A stretch of DNA of 32,265 nt from positions 1-32,265 of the forward strand of contig CAYMTE010000011.1 in assembly GCA_964393325.1 (NCBI GenBank), written 5' to 3'. The notes under the pieces were generated by a model. It was not told the origin of the DNA. It did not search any database and worked only from the letters and a program-made list of their open reading frames with translations. This stretch comes from JBAZWV01 sp964393325 (GTDB lineage: Bacteria > Patescibacteriota > Patescibacteriia > 2-12-FULL-60-25). A program made the translations under genes and the position numbers. Of this stretch, positions 1-8,291 are shown one piece after another. Each line of letters starts with the position of its first letter. Position 1 is the stretch's first letter.

Positions 1-532
<532 letters not shown>

Positions 533-554
533 ATCCACCGAAGTGAATTTACGC

Positions 555-587
555 ACCCTTCTGACTCCTGGTAGAGATCAGAAGGGT
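555..587 (-). other. 16S leader hairpin just upstream of mature 5' end
   Basis: A perfect 10-bp inverted repeat (ACCCTTCTGA / TCAGAAGGGT, arms 555-564 and 578-587) with a 13-nt loop lies about 23 nt upstream of the inferred 16S 5' end. It sits in the transcribed leader between the promoter at 737-765 and the rRNA, so it may help processing or folding of the precursor. A smaller hairpin (CCACGC-CAGAA-GCGTGG on the minus strand) lies further upstream in the leader, around 670-687. No tRNA or CDS is visible in the gene-free stretch 533-913. Confidence 0.6.
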
Positions 588-736
588 CAATCTTTAACAT
601 AGACGTGATTCCGTACTTGGTCACTCTTCTGTTGTCGAAGGTCAGGTCGTTCATTCCAGGGCATTTGAAACCACGCTTCTGGCGTGGATCGTTGCCGCTA
701 TCGCTTCCCTGTATCGGTGGAATGGAACGTGCGAGC

Positions 737-765
737 AGAGTAATGGATTCCCGGATAGGTGTCAA
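737..765 (-). promoter_or_regulatory. rRNA operon promoter (sigma70 type)
   Basis: The minus strand has TTGACA (760-765), a 17-nt spacer and TACTCT (737-742). A run of A/T bases (about 780-792) just upstream of the -35 could act as an UP element. Transcription would start near 730, giving a leader of about 200 nt before 16S. The position, the consensus -35 and the two terminators directly upstream fit an rRNA promoter. Confidence 0.8.
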
Positions 766-794
766 GAGCAAGTTCCGATATAAAAAATCGACAT

Positions 795-815
795 AAAAGC
801 CCAGGAAAAATGGGC
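795..815 (-). terminator. Second of two tandem terminators before the rRNA promoter
   Basis: On the minus strand GCCCA-TTTTTCC-TGGGC (799-815) is followed by TTTTATG. The stem is short (5 bp). It lies directly after the stronger terminator at 811-854 and just before the rRNA promoter, so it probably acts as a backup. Confidence 0.5.
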
Positions 816-854
816 AAAAAGAAGAGCCCCGCCGGAACAGAGTCCAACGGGGCT
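811..854 (-). terminator. Rho-independent terminator of the lipoprotein gene
   Basis: The minus strand forms a 12-bp stem (arms 843-854 and 825-836, two G·U pairs) with a 6-nt loop, followed by CTTCTTTTT. It lies about 60 nt past the stop codon of the lipoprotein gene at 914 and separates that transcript from the rRNA promoter. Confidence 0.85.
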
Positions 855-913
855 TGAGTGGCTCCACGCGCATCGCCCGACACGTGACAAACGGGGGCGA
901 CAATGAGAGCGGA

Positions 914-2038
914 TTAGCGCACAACACCGGAAACCAGACCGTCTCCCGTGAAGCTCGGAGACGTACAGGCGTCCGCGCCGGGGAGATCCGTCCAGGCAAT
1001 GCCCGGAAGAGCCTCCACACCGGTGAGAACCTTCGTCGGGTTCTCACACGCGAGCGTCGCAGTCGCGAGCACCTCGTGGTACGCGAACGCCAGAGGAACC
1101 GGCGCATGTGTACCGCCCGAGGCCGACGACCAGCGGAGTGACAAGATAGTCGACTCGTTCGGATCGGGATTGAGCACGAGCTCACCGAAACGAACGAGCA
1201 CGGTCGACGTACCGGCCTGCGGCGTGTCCGCGAGAACCGTCATCGTCGCGCTCATGTCGACATCCTGCTGCAACGCCGCGTCATACCGACGAAGACGCGT
1301 CGGCACACCGTCGACCGCGGCAGACGGTATCTCGAGCGCGAAGCTCGCGAGACCGACCGGACCGCCAACGGAATCCGCGGAGATCGCGAAGCGATACGCC
1401 TCGAACTCTCCGTCCACCACCGTGGAATCCACGGGGTAGACGCTGACCACCGGCCGCGCGCGACGCAGCACGTGCTGCACGCCGGAGAGCGACGCAACCT
1501 CCACGTCCTGCCCGTCGAGCAGGGTAACCTCGACGTCCTCCGACGCCGATGCCGTGACGTTCGTAAGCAGGATACCGATCGTATCCCCGCTCTGAACGCT
1601 ACCCGTGCCGGGATCGATCTGGCCGACCGTCCCCGTCACAGAAAACGTCTTCGACTCGCCGGAAGGGACGCATCCGTCCCCCTCGACGTCGATCTGTGCG
1701 GAAGTGCCGTCGAGCGCATGCTGCGCCGGACCGCCCTTCCCCGTCGAGAACGTCGCTGCCGCGGTGACGATGCCGTTCAAGGCACCGACACGCGCGAGCT
1801 CGATCGAGGTCACACAGACCTCGACGGTCGTGGTGTTCTCGACCTCGTAGAGGCCGAACGCTTTGACCTGTCCCGGAACCGCGAGGTCCCGGGGAAGAGC
1901 CTTCGCCCGAACCTCGAACCGCTGGGGTTGAGGCTCCGGCTCGGTCTCCTCCGTCTCCTCCGGAGGGGGCGTCACAACGACGCTGCACCCGAGGAGGGTC
2001 ATGCAGAACAGAAAAAACACGGAGGCAATACGAGTCAT
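914..2038 (-). CDS. Predicted lipoprotein with beta-rich extracellular domain
   Basis: A 374-residue protein. The start at 2038 is preferred over an in-frame start at 2119 because AAGGAG stands 7 nt upstream and a lipoprotein signal begins right there (residues 1-17, lipobox LLGC, acylated Cys18). The longer start would read through the promoter. Residues 20-40 form a Pro/Glu-rich linker. The rest alternates short hydrophobic strands with Thr/Ser/Gly/Asp turns, as in Ig- or cohesin-like beta sandwiches, and contains few Cys. The C-terminal stretch (a W-T-D-L element followed by a G-D-G-L-V-x-G-V ending) recalls a motif I associate with CPR surface proteins, but that is from memory. No enzyme motif is seen. 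It is likely surface-anchored, with unknown function, and is transcribed alone from the promoter at 2091-2119. Confidence 0.8.
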   Translation of the reverse strand: MTRIASVFFLFCMTLLGCSVVVTPPPEETEETEPEPQPQRFEVRAKALPRDLAVPGQVKAFGLYEVENTTTVEVCVTSIELARVGALNGIVTAAATFSTGKGGPAQHALDGTSAQIDVEGDGCVPSGESKTFSVTGTVGQIDPGTGSVQSGDTIGILLTNVTASASEDVEVTLLDGQDVEVASLSGVQHVLRRARPVVSVYPVDSTVVDGEFEAYRFAISADSVGGPVGLASFALEIPSAAVDGVPTRLRRYDAALQQDVDMSATMTVLADTPQAGTSTVLVRFGELVLNPDPNESTILSLRWSSASGGTHAPVPLAFAYHEVLATATLACENPTKVLTGVEALPGIAWTDLPGADACTSPSFTGDGLVSGVVR

Positions 2039-2090
2039 GTTGTGCTCCTTGTAATGTTCGCGAGAGAAGATATTTCCCTCGATAGTCCGC

Positions 2091-2119
2091 ACAATAGCGC
2101 ACATACGCCGAAAAGTCAA
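2091..2119 (-). promoter_or_regulatory. Promoter of the lipoprotein gene
   Basis: On the minus strand TTGACT (2114-2119), a 17-nt spacer and TATTGT (2091-2096) lie 53 bases upstream of the start at 2038. It is back to back with the plus-strand promoter at 2126-2154. Their -35 elements form an inverted repeat, GTCAAG-ATCG-CTTGAC (2115-2130). Confidence 0.75.
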
Positions 2120-2125
2120 GATCGC

Positions 2126-2154
2126 TTGACATTTTTATCAATCTATGGTATAAA
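2126..2154 (+). promoter_or_regulatory. Promoter of the 2222-3013 gene
   Basis: TTGACA (2126-2131), a 17-nt spacer and TATAAA (2149-2154) give an almost perfect sigma70 promoter. The start would be near 2161, leaving a leader of about 60 nt with AAGGAGG before the ATG. Confidence 0.85.
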
Positions 2155-2221
2155 CATCCGTCGTTTTTGATGAAGATTCCCCTCATCCGAAACGCTCCGA
2201 ACCTTCCCAAGGAGGCTAAAA

Positions 2222-3013
2222 ATGGACGTTATCTCCTCTCCCCGCTCTTTCACGGCGCTTGACGTATTCCGCGCATTTGCGCAGGCGAGCTACGAGGCGT
2301 ACACGGAGGATGACACGAGGTCGTCCGCCCAGTGCGAAGCACCCGCCGCACCACCCAGCGCGACAGCTCCAGAAGCTGCGCCGCGGGTCATGCCTGCACC
2401 GCCGGTCATGCCCGCCATCGGAAAGCGGCCTACGGCGGCGGCGCCCACGGTCGTAGTGCCGTCGCGCCCTCGTGAACCCGGGTTGTTCACCCCGGAGAAA
2501 ATCCGCGCGGTGTTCGAGAACGACCCAACGCCAAAGCATGCGAGCTGGTTTCGAAGGACCGTAGAGCGCGACACGCGCTACACGGAGTCGGAACGGCGAG
2601 AGCTCCTCGAGGTCATCACGAACCTCGAGGTGGAGACACTCGGGGTGCCGCTCGCGTCCAGCCGGAACTGCACCCCGCCGCCGCCATCGGCCAGAGCCGT
2701 GGCCATCGGTGAGAGCACGAAGCCGGAGGAGATGAAGCCGCTCACCCCGGATGGGGTGCGCGAGTTCTTCGCCCGGATCGAGCAATCGAGCCGGGAAACG
2801 GTTCCGTGCCCGGCACCGAAGAAGGACGGTCCGCGTAAGCCGCGGGTCAAGCCGGAAAAGCCGGTCGACCCGCGGAAACAGCTCGCCCACAAGGAGCGCA
2901 TGGCGAGGGCGGCGGAGCAGAAGCACGACCTCACGGCGTGCGCCATGAAAGTCGTCGCCCCGAAGAAGGCCGAGCAGGGCGACGAGAAGAAAAATAAAAA
3001 GAAGCGCGGCTAG
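2222..3013 (+). CDS. Orphan basic Pro/Lys-rich protein
   Basis: A 263-residue protein that I do not recognise. It starts after a strong AAGGAGG site. Residues 1-35 look folded. Residues 38-85 are Pro/Ala-rich and probably disordered. Two related short motifs follow: L-F-T-P-E-K-I-R-x-V-F near residue 88 and L-T-P-D-G-V-R-E-F-F near residue 174, suggesting a degenerate repeat of a small helical unit. Residues 197-263 are very rich in Lys, Arg and Pro, with a KKNKKKRG-type end that could bind nucleic acid or an acidic surface. No signal peptide or membrane segment is present, so it is probably cytoplasmic. It is monocistronic, with its own consensus promoter and terminator, which suggests good expression. 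Confidence 0.75.
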   Translation: MDVISSPRSFTALDVFRAFAQASYEAYTEDDTRSSAQCEAPAAPPSATAPEAAPRVMPAPPVMPAIGKRPTAAAPTVVVPSRPREPGLFTPEKIRAVFENDPTPKHASWFRRTVERDTRYTESERRELLEVITNLEVETLGVPLASSRNCTPPPPSARAVAIGESTKPEEMKPLTPDGVREFFARIEQSSRETVPCPAPKKDGPRKPRVKPEKPVDPRKQLAHKERMARAAEQKHDLTACAMKVVAPKKAEQGDEKKNKKKRG

Positions 3014-3025
3014 GAGCCGCACCCC

Positions 3026-3090
3026 GCTCTCGGGACTCGAGAGCACGAAGCCGGAAGGGATTTCACCCGACCGGCTTCTTTCTTTTATTT
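3026..3090 (+). terminator. Terminator of the 2222-3013 gene
   Basis: Two hairpins follow the stop codon. The first is GCTCTCG-ggact-CGAGAGC (3026-3044). The second is GAAGCCGG (3047-3054) pairing with CCGGCTTC (3071-3078), followed by TTTCTTTTATTT. The second is the intrinsic terminator. It is directional, because the minus strand has no T run. It separates this gene from convergent rsmA. Confidence 0.85.
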
Positions 3091-3891
3091 CAAAACGTTT
3101 GCAAGCCTCGCCCACTGGTCTGGATGCAGATCTTCCGCGCGTGCCTTGGGATTCAACTCCAGGTCACGCAACACGTTCGGATCAATCGCGAGATTTGAGG
3201 AAAGTAGTTTTCGCGGATGTGCGAATCCTCGCTTCGCAACATCCATCATCGCTTGCGGATCTATCCCCCATCGCGCATCTCGATCCACGTTCGACATCGG
3301 AATAATTTCGAGAACTGCGGACTCAACCTTTGGTGGAGGGAAAAACGCGCCTCGTGCCACGCGCGTCACGATGCGAGCCGATGAAGACGCGAATGCAACC
3401 ATGAGCGACAAGAGCGATTGTTTTCCATCTTTCGCAATCACCCGCTCAGCGACTTCACGCTGAATAAGCACAACAGCACGCGAAGGCGGCCGCGGCGTCC
3501 AAAGTGCCTTGCGGATCGCGAGCGACGTAATCGCGTATGGAAGATTTGAAACAAATTTCCACGACCCATCCGGAAGCAACGCCTCCCAGTCCAATACCGC
3601 CGCATCGCCCTGTACGATCCGCACAGAGGCTGCGGGCATCGCGTGTCCCAAATATTCCACGAATCGTCGATCTCGTTCGATCGCCGTCACATCCGCCCCA
3701 CGATCTACCATCGCCTGCGTGAGCACGCCGAGCCCAGGACCGATCTCAAGCACCTGATCGCCCGTTTCAATTGCCGCCGCGTCAACGATCCGCTCAAGAA
3801 CATGAGTGTCGATCAAAAAGTGCTGCCCAAGCCGCTTATTCGCACCGCCGCCAATTTTCGCTAAAACAGCTTTGATTTCTGAGGGGATCAT
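3085..3891 (-). CDS. rsmA: 16S rRNA dimethyladenosine transferase (RsmA/KsgA)
   Basis: A 268-residue enzyme that makes the two N6,N6-dimethyladenosines near the 3' end of 16S rRNA, using S-adenosylmethionine. Seen in the sequence: N-terminal K-R-L-G-Q-H-F-L (19-26), SAM-binding motif EIGPGLGVLT (49-58), acidic motif IERD (71-74), catalytic NLPY (116-119), and FFPPPKVES (183-191) typical of the family. The start at 3891 is chosen because the family begins shortly before the K-x-L-G-Q motif and its ATG overlaps the tsaC stop by 4 nt (ATGA), so the two are translationally coupled. An in-frame extension to 4053 would run through tsaC. It is the last gene of prfB-tsaC-rsmA and converges with the 2222-3013 gene. 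Confidence 0.96.
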   Translation of the reverse strand: MIPSEIKAVLAKIGGGANKRLGQHFLIDTHVLERIVDAAAIETGDQVLEIGPGLGVLTQAMVDRGADVTAIERDRRFVEYLGHAMPAASVRIVQGDAAVLDWEALLPDGSWKFVSNLPYAITSLAIRKALWTPRPPSRAVVLIQREVAERVIAKDGKQSLLSLMVAFASSSARIVTRVARGAFFPPPKVESAVLEIIPMSNVDRDARWGIDPQAMMDVAKRGFAHPRKLLSSNLAIDPNVLRDLELNPKARAEDLHPDQWARLANVLK

Positions 3892-4442
3892 ACATGCACG
3901 CTTCCTTGTCGAAGGATCTCCATCGTACCATCTGTGCGGACGCGCGCGACCGTCGACGGCAAGCGCGATGGGAGCGATCCGATGTCTACAATCACATCCG
4001 GGCCGTCTTTCGCACCAGTAAACACGCGGACAATCGCCGTTCCGGAACGACACTCAGGCTCACCGGAACGATTCGCCGATGTCGCAACGATCGGGTACCC
4101 GAACGCGCTCGTAAGCGCATGAACGACCTCGGATGAGGAAACGCGTATCGCGACATCCCCTCGACCGTGTTTCTTTGGAAGAACAAGCGTCAACGCGCCG
4201 GGCCAATATGCATTCGCGATCTTCACAACATCCGGTGAAACAACCGCCACTTTCTTCACTTGCGCAAGCGACGACGCCACGAGCAACAACGGTTTTTTTC
4301 GATCGCGCCCCTTCATCCGATAAATCCTCGCAACGGCCTTTGGATTTCGGGGGTCGCAGCCAATGCCATACGTCGTCTCCGTAGGAAACGCGATGACACC
4401 TCCGGTGCGAAGCGCTCGCAGCGCGTCACGAAGCTGAGCCAT
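3888..4442 (-). CDS. tsaC: Threonylcarbamoyl-AMP synthase (TsaC/YwlC/Sua5 family)
   Basis: A 184-residue protein that makes threonylcarbamoyl-adenylate from threonine, bicarbonate and ATP for t6A37 modification of ANN-decoding tRNAs. Family signatures are PTETTYGIG (20-28), K-G-R-D-R-K-K-P-L (44-52) and TSANRSGEP (121-129). It is the short TsaC form, without the Sua5 C-terminal domain. It starts 2 nt after the prfB stop and overlaps rsmA by 4 nt, so the three genes are one coupled translation-related unit. Confidence 0.95.
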   Translation of the reverse strand: MAQLRDALRALRTGGVIAFPTETTYGIGCDPRNPKAVARIYRMKGRDRKKPLLLVASSLAQVKKVAVVSPDVVKIANAYWPGALTLVLPKKHGRGDVAIRVSSSEVVHALTSAFGYPIVATSANRSGEPECRSGTAIVRVFTGAKDGPDVIVDIGSLPSRLPSTVARVRTDGTMEILRQGSVHV

Positions 4443-4444
4443 GA

Positions 4445-5575
4445 TTATTCCGCGTTCAGCTCCGCCTTCGTATCTCTCTGACCAGCCTCCATGCGCAAAT
4501 ATCCTTCGACGAATGTGTCGAGATCCCCATTCAACACCGCCTCCGTGTCAGACGTCTCAACATTCGTTCGATGATCCTTCACCATTTTGTAGGGATGGAT
4601 GACATACGACCGAATCTGGTTTCCCCACTCCGCACTGTGAAACTCCCCGCGGAGCTGCTCACGCTCTTTCCGAAGCTCCTCTTCTTTCAACGCGATCAAT
4701 TTTCCCTTCAAAATCTTCATCGCGGTCTCTTTGTTCTGCGTCTGCGACCGTTCGTTCTGACATGACACGGTGATCTTTGTCGGAATATGCACGATGCGCA
4801 CGGCGGAATACGTCGTGTTCACGGATTGACCGCCCTTGCCGCCGCTCATAAAGGTGTCGATACGCAAATCTTCGGGCTTGATCTCAATCTCAACCGTGTC
4901 ATCGATTTCTGGGACGACTTCAACGAGCGCAAATGATGTTTGTCGCAACGCGTCCGCATTAAACGGAGATTGTCGAACGAGTCGATGCACGCCTGCCTCG
5001 CCTTTCAGATGACCGTACGCGTATCTTCCTTCAACAAAAAACGTCGCGGACTTGATCCCCGCCTCTCCCCCACGACTCTCATCAACGAGTCGTGTCTTCC
5101 ACCCCTTTTGTTCGGCGTAACGAATAAACATTCGCAACAACATCTCCGCCCAGTCCTGCGCATCCGTCCCGCCCGCGCCCGCATGAATGGACATGACCGC
5201 ATTTGAGGCGTCGTATTTCCCCGAAAACAACATCGTAAACTCAAGCTCTGTGTATCGTTTCTCAAAATCCGAAACCTTGACCGTGATATCTCCTTCAAGA
5301 TCCGATTCGCCCTCTTCCTCCGCGATCTGAACAAGTTCACCGAGGTCCGTCACCTCCTGTTTCAATTGATTCCACGCATCAAATTCCTTGCGCAGCTCGG
5401 CGAGTTTTTGCGATTCGCGCTTTGCACGTTCGGGATCAGACCAAAAATCCGGCGCCGACGCCTCTGCCTCTAATGCCTTAATCTCTCCTGCTCGCGCGGC
5501 CAACTCTAATACACGCCATGCGTCTTCAATGCGGGCTCGAAGCGCGTCGATACGCGGACGAAGCTCTTTGTTCAT
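4445..5575 (-). CDS. prfB: Peptide chain release factor 2
   Basis: A 376-residue class I release factor for UGA and UAA. It has the N-terminal helical domain (1-110), the stop-codon-reading tripeptide SPF (203-205) that marks RF2, and the catalytic GGQ (248-250) in GGKGGQSVN. Full length matches the family. Unlike many bacterial prfB genes there is no in-frame UGA or CUUUGA slippery site near codon 25, so it seems to lack the autoregulatory +1 frameshift. Its presence fits the standard use of UGA as a stop in this window. It is the first gene of prfB-tsaC-rsmA and follows a terminator at 5598-5629. No Shine-Dalgarno site with good spacing is seen. Confidence 0.97.
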   Translation of the reverse strand: MNKELRPRIDALRARIEDAWRVLELAARAGEIKALEAEASAPDFWSDPERAKRESQKLAELRKEFDAWNQLKQEVTDLGELVQIAEEEGESDLEGDITVKVSDFEKRYTELEFTMLFSGKYDASNAVMSIHAGAGGTDAQDWAEMLLRMFIRYAEQKGWKTRLVDESRGGEAGIKSATFFVEGRYAYGHLKGEAGVHRLVRQSPFNADALRQTSFALVEVVPEIDDTVEIEIKPEDLRIDTFMSGGKGGQSVNTTYSAVRIVHIPTKITVSCQNERSQTQNKETAMKILKGKLIALKEEELRKEREQLRGEFHSAEWGNQIRSYVIHPYKMVKDHRTNVETSDTEAVLNGDLDTFVEGYLRMEAGQRDTKAELNAE

Positions 5576-5597
5576 TCCCTCAAACTATCGGACAGCC

Positions 5598-5629
5598 AAT
5601 AAAAAAGCAATCCACCATCGTGGATCGCT
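5598..5629 (-). terminator. Terminator between the DUF4870-like gene and prfB
   Basis: The minus strand forms a 10-bp stem (AGCGATCCAC / GTGGATTGCT, one G·U) with a 4-nt loop (5606-5629), followed by TTTTTTATT. It lies 11 nt past the stop of the gene at 5641. Confidence 0.88.
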
Positions 5630-5640
5630 TTCTTTATTCC

Positions 5641-6000
5641 TTAAAAATTCACTTTCTTGCGATACGGACCAAGCACCGGGATTTCCCAGAATTCGCCCTG
5701 AAGCGTCTTGATAAAGGCGATCACGGAAAGGATCAATGCGAGCAACGATCCGAGCGGACCGATGAGCATCCAGCCAATCACCGGCAACATCCCAAGCACC
5801 ATTACCGCGACCTCAAACAAGAACAGGACAAAACCCTGCTTGCCGTGCTCTTGGCAAAACTTTGAATCTTTTTTGGCAAGAAGCGGAATGAGACAAAGGA
5901 TGCCAATGTATCCAATCGCCGCAATGATCTTGTTGTCATCAATATCTTTTTTGTCGAATGCCGGCATTACCGATGCCTGAAGTGGCTGTGGGTCTGTCAT
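5641..6000 (-). CDS. Small multi-pass membrane protein, DUF4870/Tic20-like
   Basis: A 119-residue membrane protein. After a polar N-terminus (1-22) come hydrophobic segments at about 25-41, 55-72 and 74-97, with a short polar loop (K-K-D-S-K-F-C-Q-E-H-G-K-Q-G) between the first two. The G-Y-I-G-I-L-C-L-I-P-L-L segment followed by an F-x-x-x-H-x-x-Q-G loop is characteristic of the DUF4870 family. The biochemical role is unknown. It lies 29 nt after the gene at 6030 and probably shares its transcript, which ends at the terminator at 5598-5629. Confidence 0.8.
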   Translation of the reverse strand: MTDPQPLQASVMPAFDKKDIDDNKIIAAIGYIGILCLIPLLAKKDSKFCQEHGKQGFVLFLFEVAVMVLGMLPVIGWMLIGPLGSLLALILSVIAFIKTLQGEFWEIPVLGPYRKKVNF

Positions 6001-6029
6001 AAATAGAGTGATATGTGAGAATAAAAGTC

Positions 6030-6572
6030 TTACGCGGCACGCTTATCTGAATGATCGTCTTTATCGATGCGAGAATGGGTAAACGGCGGAAGATGCTCCT
6101 CGCCTTCTACCGGCACCGTTCCCGTTCGAAGGAGCGCGTCGGGTTCGATATCATCCGACGGCATCGTTCCACGAACACGGATAACCTGCTCTTCCATCGG
6201 AGGACGCGGGCGAACTCCGGAGACTTCAGGAGAAGATGCGCGACCTTCGCTTGATTCAACGGATCGCCGCGTCTCTGCCGCTGACTCTTCCGGAAGGAGA
6301 ACCGCCTCGTCATCAACATCAACGATCTCACCACCCCGCTCCTCATCCCAATCGCGATGCGCTGGAATTAATTCATGGGGAGGCACATGAGACCGCGTCG
6401 GTTCCGGCTCACGAGCAGTGTCAGGATGCTCTTGATCCTGTTGCTTTGCCCATTCTTGCATATCTTTCGGTATATCAATTTTTCCAGAATTCTCAGGATT
6501 CGATCCTCGAAGATGCTCCGGAACAATGATCGGCTCCCAACTATCCGGTGCACTTGGCTTCTCAAGGCTCAT
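6030..6572 (-). CDS. Acidic, low-complexity hypothetical protein
   Basis: A 180-residue protein, rich in Glu, Pro, Asp, Ser and Arg, with no signal peptide, membrane helix or recognised domain. It looks intrinsically disordered throughout. A somewhat conserved-looking opening (residues 10-25, W-E-P-I-I-V-P-E-H-L) may be a short binding motif. It is expressed from the promoter at 6584-6612 with a very short leader and no Shine-Dalgarno site, and is followed by the DUF4870-like gene. The function is unknown. It could be an adaptor or an envelope-associated cytoplasmic protein. Confidence 0.7.
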   Translation of the reverse strand: MSLEKPSAPDSWEPIIVPEHLRGSNPENSGKIDIPKDMQEWAKQQDQEHPDTAREPEPTRSHVPPHELIPAHRDWDEERGGEIVDVDDEAVLLPEESAAETRRSVESSEGRASSPEVSGVRPRPPMEEQVIRVRGTMPSDDIEPDALLRTGTVPVEGEEHLPPFTHSRIDKDDHSDKRAA

Positions 6573-6583
6573 AAACTAGGTAC

Positions 6584-6612
6584 ATAATGACCGTTCATCG
6601 TTACGCCGTCAA
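6584..6612 (-). promoter_or_regulatory. Promoter of the 6030-6572 gene
   Basis: On the minus strand TTGACG (6607-6612), a 17-nt spacer and CATTAT (6584-6589) stand between the groL terminator and the start at 6572. The predicted leader is only about 5 nt. Confidence 0.6.
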
Positions 6613-6614
6613 CT

Positions 6615-6644
6615 AAAAGTCCCGACACTACCGTCGGGACTTTT
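6615..6644 (-). terminator. Terminator of groS-groL
   Basis: A 12-bp perfect stem (AAAAGTCCCGAC / GTCGGGACTTTT, 6615-6626 and 6633-6644) with a 6-nt loop lies 3 nt past the groL stop. The minus strand continues AGTTGACGG, so its T run is the stem's own TTTT. The plus strand has a better T run, making the element potentially bidirectional. Confidence 0.8.
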
Positions 6645-6647
6645 TTC

Positions 6648-8276
6648 TTAGTACCCCATGCCCATGCCGCCGTGGTCATGACCAGCAGCCGCAGGTTCTT
6701 CTTTCTTTGGGATGTCTGTAATTACGCATTCCGTCGTGAGGAACATCGCGGCAATCGAGGCGGCATGCTGGAGCGCGGAGCGCGTCACCTTTGCTGGGTC
6801 AACGATCCCCGCCTTGAGCATATCCTCATACGTATCGGTCGCTGCATTGTACCCCTCACTCCCCTTCATTTTCTTCACTTCTTCCGCGACAACGGATCCA
6901 TCCTTTCCCGCGTTTGCGGCAATCGCGCGGATAGGCTCCTCAAGCGCCTTCTTGAGAATCGTGATTCCCACGCGCTCTTCTCCCTCCATCTTCACGCGAT
7001 CGAGTGCAGGAAGCGCACGAAGCAACGCAACGCCACCGCCCGGCACGATCCCCTCCTCAACCGCAGCTTTTGTGGCTGCAACGGCATCTTCGATCCGGTG
7101 CTTCTTTTCTTTCATTTCTACTTCCGTCGCGGCACCGACTTTGATCACACCAATCCCGCCTGCAAGTTTCGCGAGACGTTCCTGGAGTTTTTCACGATCA
7201 AATTCTGAATCGGTATTGTCGAGTTGCGCACGAAGCTGCGAGACGCGTGCGTCAATCGTCGCTTTGTCGCCCTTTCCATCCACGAATGTCGTATATTCCT
7301 TCGTCGCCACGACCTTGTGTGCCGTACCGAGATCCGAAAGCTCAACGGTATCAAGCTTGCGACCAATTTCTTCCGAGATAAACGTCGCGCCCGTCACGAT
7401 CGCGATATCCTGCAACATCTCCTTACGGCGATCGCCAAATCCCGGCGCCTTCACGGCGAGCGCATGGAACGTACCGCGAAGCTTGTTGAGCACGAGCGTC
7501 GTGAGTGCCTCGCCTTCGAGGTCATCTGCAATGATTACGATTTCTTTCTTTCCCGTCTGCACGACTTTTTCAAGAATCGGAAGGATGTCCTGAATCGAGG
7601 AAATCTTTTTATCCGTCACGAGAATCGGCGCATCGGTATATTCCGCCTCCATGCGTTCCGTATTTGTCACCATGTAGTGCGAGGCATATCCCTTGTCGAT
7701 GCGCATCCCCTGCACGACTTCGGTTTCAACACCGAATGTCTGCGATTCCTCGACCGTGATCACCCCGTCCTTCCCCATCTGCTTCATGGCTTCGGCGATC
7801 GTCTTACCGATTTCTGTATCGTTCGCCGAAATGGACGCCACCTGCTGGATCTCATCGCCTTGCACCGGTTTCGCAATCGTCGATTGAATCTCTGCCACAA
7901 TCGCCTCAACGCCCTTCTCGATACCGCGCTTCACCGCGAGCGGGTTCGCACCCGCCGTGATGTTTTTGATCCCTTCCGTGATCATCGCCTGCGCAAGCAC
8001 CGTCGCCGTCGTTGTACCGTCACCGGCAACATCGTTCGTTTTGGACGCGACTTCCTTCACGAGCTCTGCGCCCATGTTCTCAAACTTATCTTCAAGTTCG
8101 ATTTCTTTAGCAACCGTAACACCGTCCTTCGTGATCGTCGGCAATCCATAGCCTTTATCGATCACCACGTTCCGACCCTTTGGCCCGAGCGTCACCTTCA
8201 CGGCATCCGCGAGCTGGTCGACACCGCGCTTGAGCGCATGACGCGCTTTTTCGTCAAACAACATTTGCTTTGCCAT
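6648..8276 (-). CDS. groL: Chaperonin GroEL (60 kDa)
   Basis: A 542-residue chaperonin subunit that forms the double-ring folding chamber with GroES. Family signatures are TLGPKGRNV (29-37), GDGTTT of the ATPase site (85-90), and the Gly/Met-rich tail ending GGMGMGY. Length and sequence are normal throughout. It lies 15 nt after groS in the same transcript, and no Shine-Dalgarno site is seen in that gap. It is regulated through the CIRCE element upstream of groS. Confidence 0.98.
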   Translation of the reverse strand: MAKQMLFDEKARHALKRGVDQLADAVKVTLGPKGRNVVIDKGYGLPTITKDGVTVAKEIELEDKFENMGAELVKEVASKTNDVAGDGTTTATVLAQAMITEGIKNITAGANPLAVKRGIEKGVEAIVAEIQSTIAKPVQGDEIQQVASISANDTEIGKTIAEAMKQMGKDGVITVEESQTFGVETEVVQGMRIDKGYASHYMVTNTERMEAEYTDAPILVTDKKISSIQDILPILEKVVQTGKKEIVIIADDLEGEALTTLVLNKLRGTFHALAVKAPGFGDRRKEMLQDIAIVTGATFISEEIGRKLDTVELSDLGTAHKVVATKEYTTFVDGKGDKATIDARVSQLRAQLDNTDSEFDREKLQERLAKLAGGIGVIKVGAATEVEMKEKKHRIEDAVAATKAAVEEGIVPGGGVALLRALPALDRVKMEGEERVGITILKKALEEPIRAIAANAGKDGSVVAEEVKKMKGSEGYNAATDTYEDMLKAGIVDPAKVTRSALQHAASIAAMFLTTECVITDIPKKEEPAAAGHDHGGMGMGY

Positions 8277-8291
8277 AGTAGAGAACAGTAG

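Noticed and set aside
592..600. TCTTTAACA resembling the rRNA boxA antitermination site
   Set aside because: It is on the plus strand, opposite to the direction of rRNA transcription.
3892..4053. N-terminal extension of rsmA
   Set aside because: It runs through the tsaC coding sequence and adds Cys/Arg-rich sequence unlike the family.
5490..5575. Programmed +1 frameshift in prfB
   Set aside because: The N-terminus reads through in one frame and no CTTTGA or in-frame stop is present.
7224..8291. A 355-codon plus-strand frame opposite groL
   Set aside because: GroEL is certain on the other strand. The frame has Arg/His-rich shadow composition.
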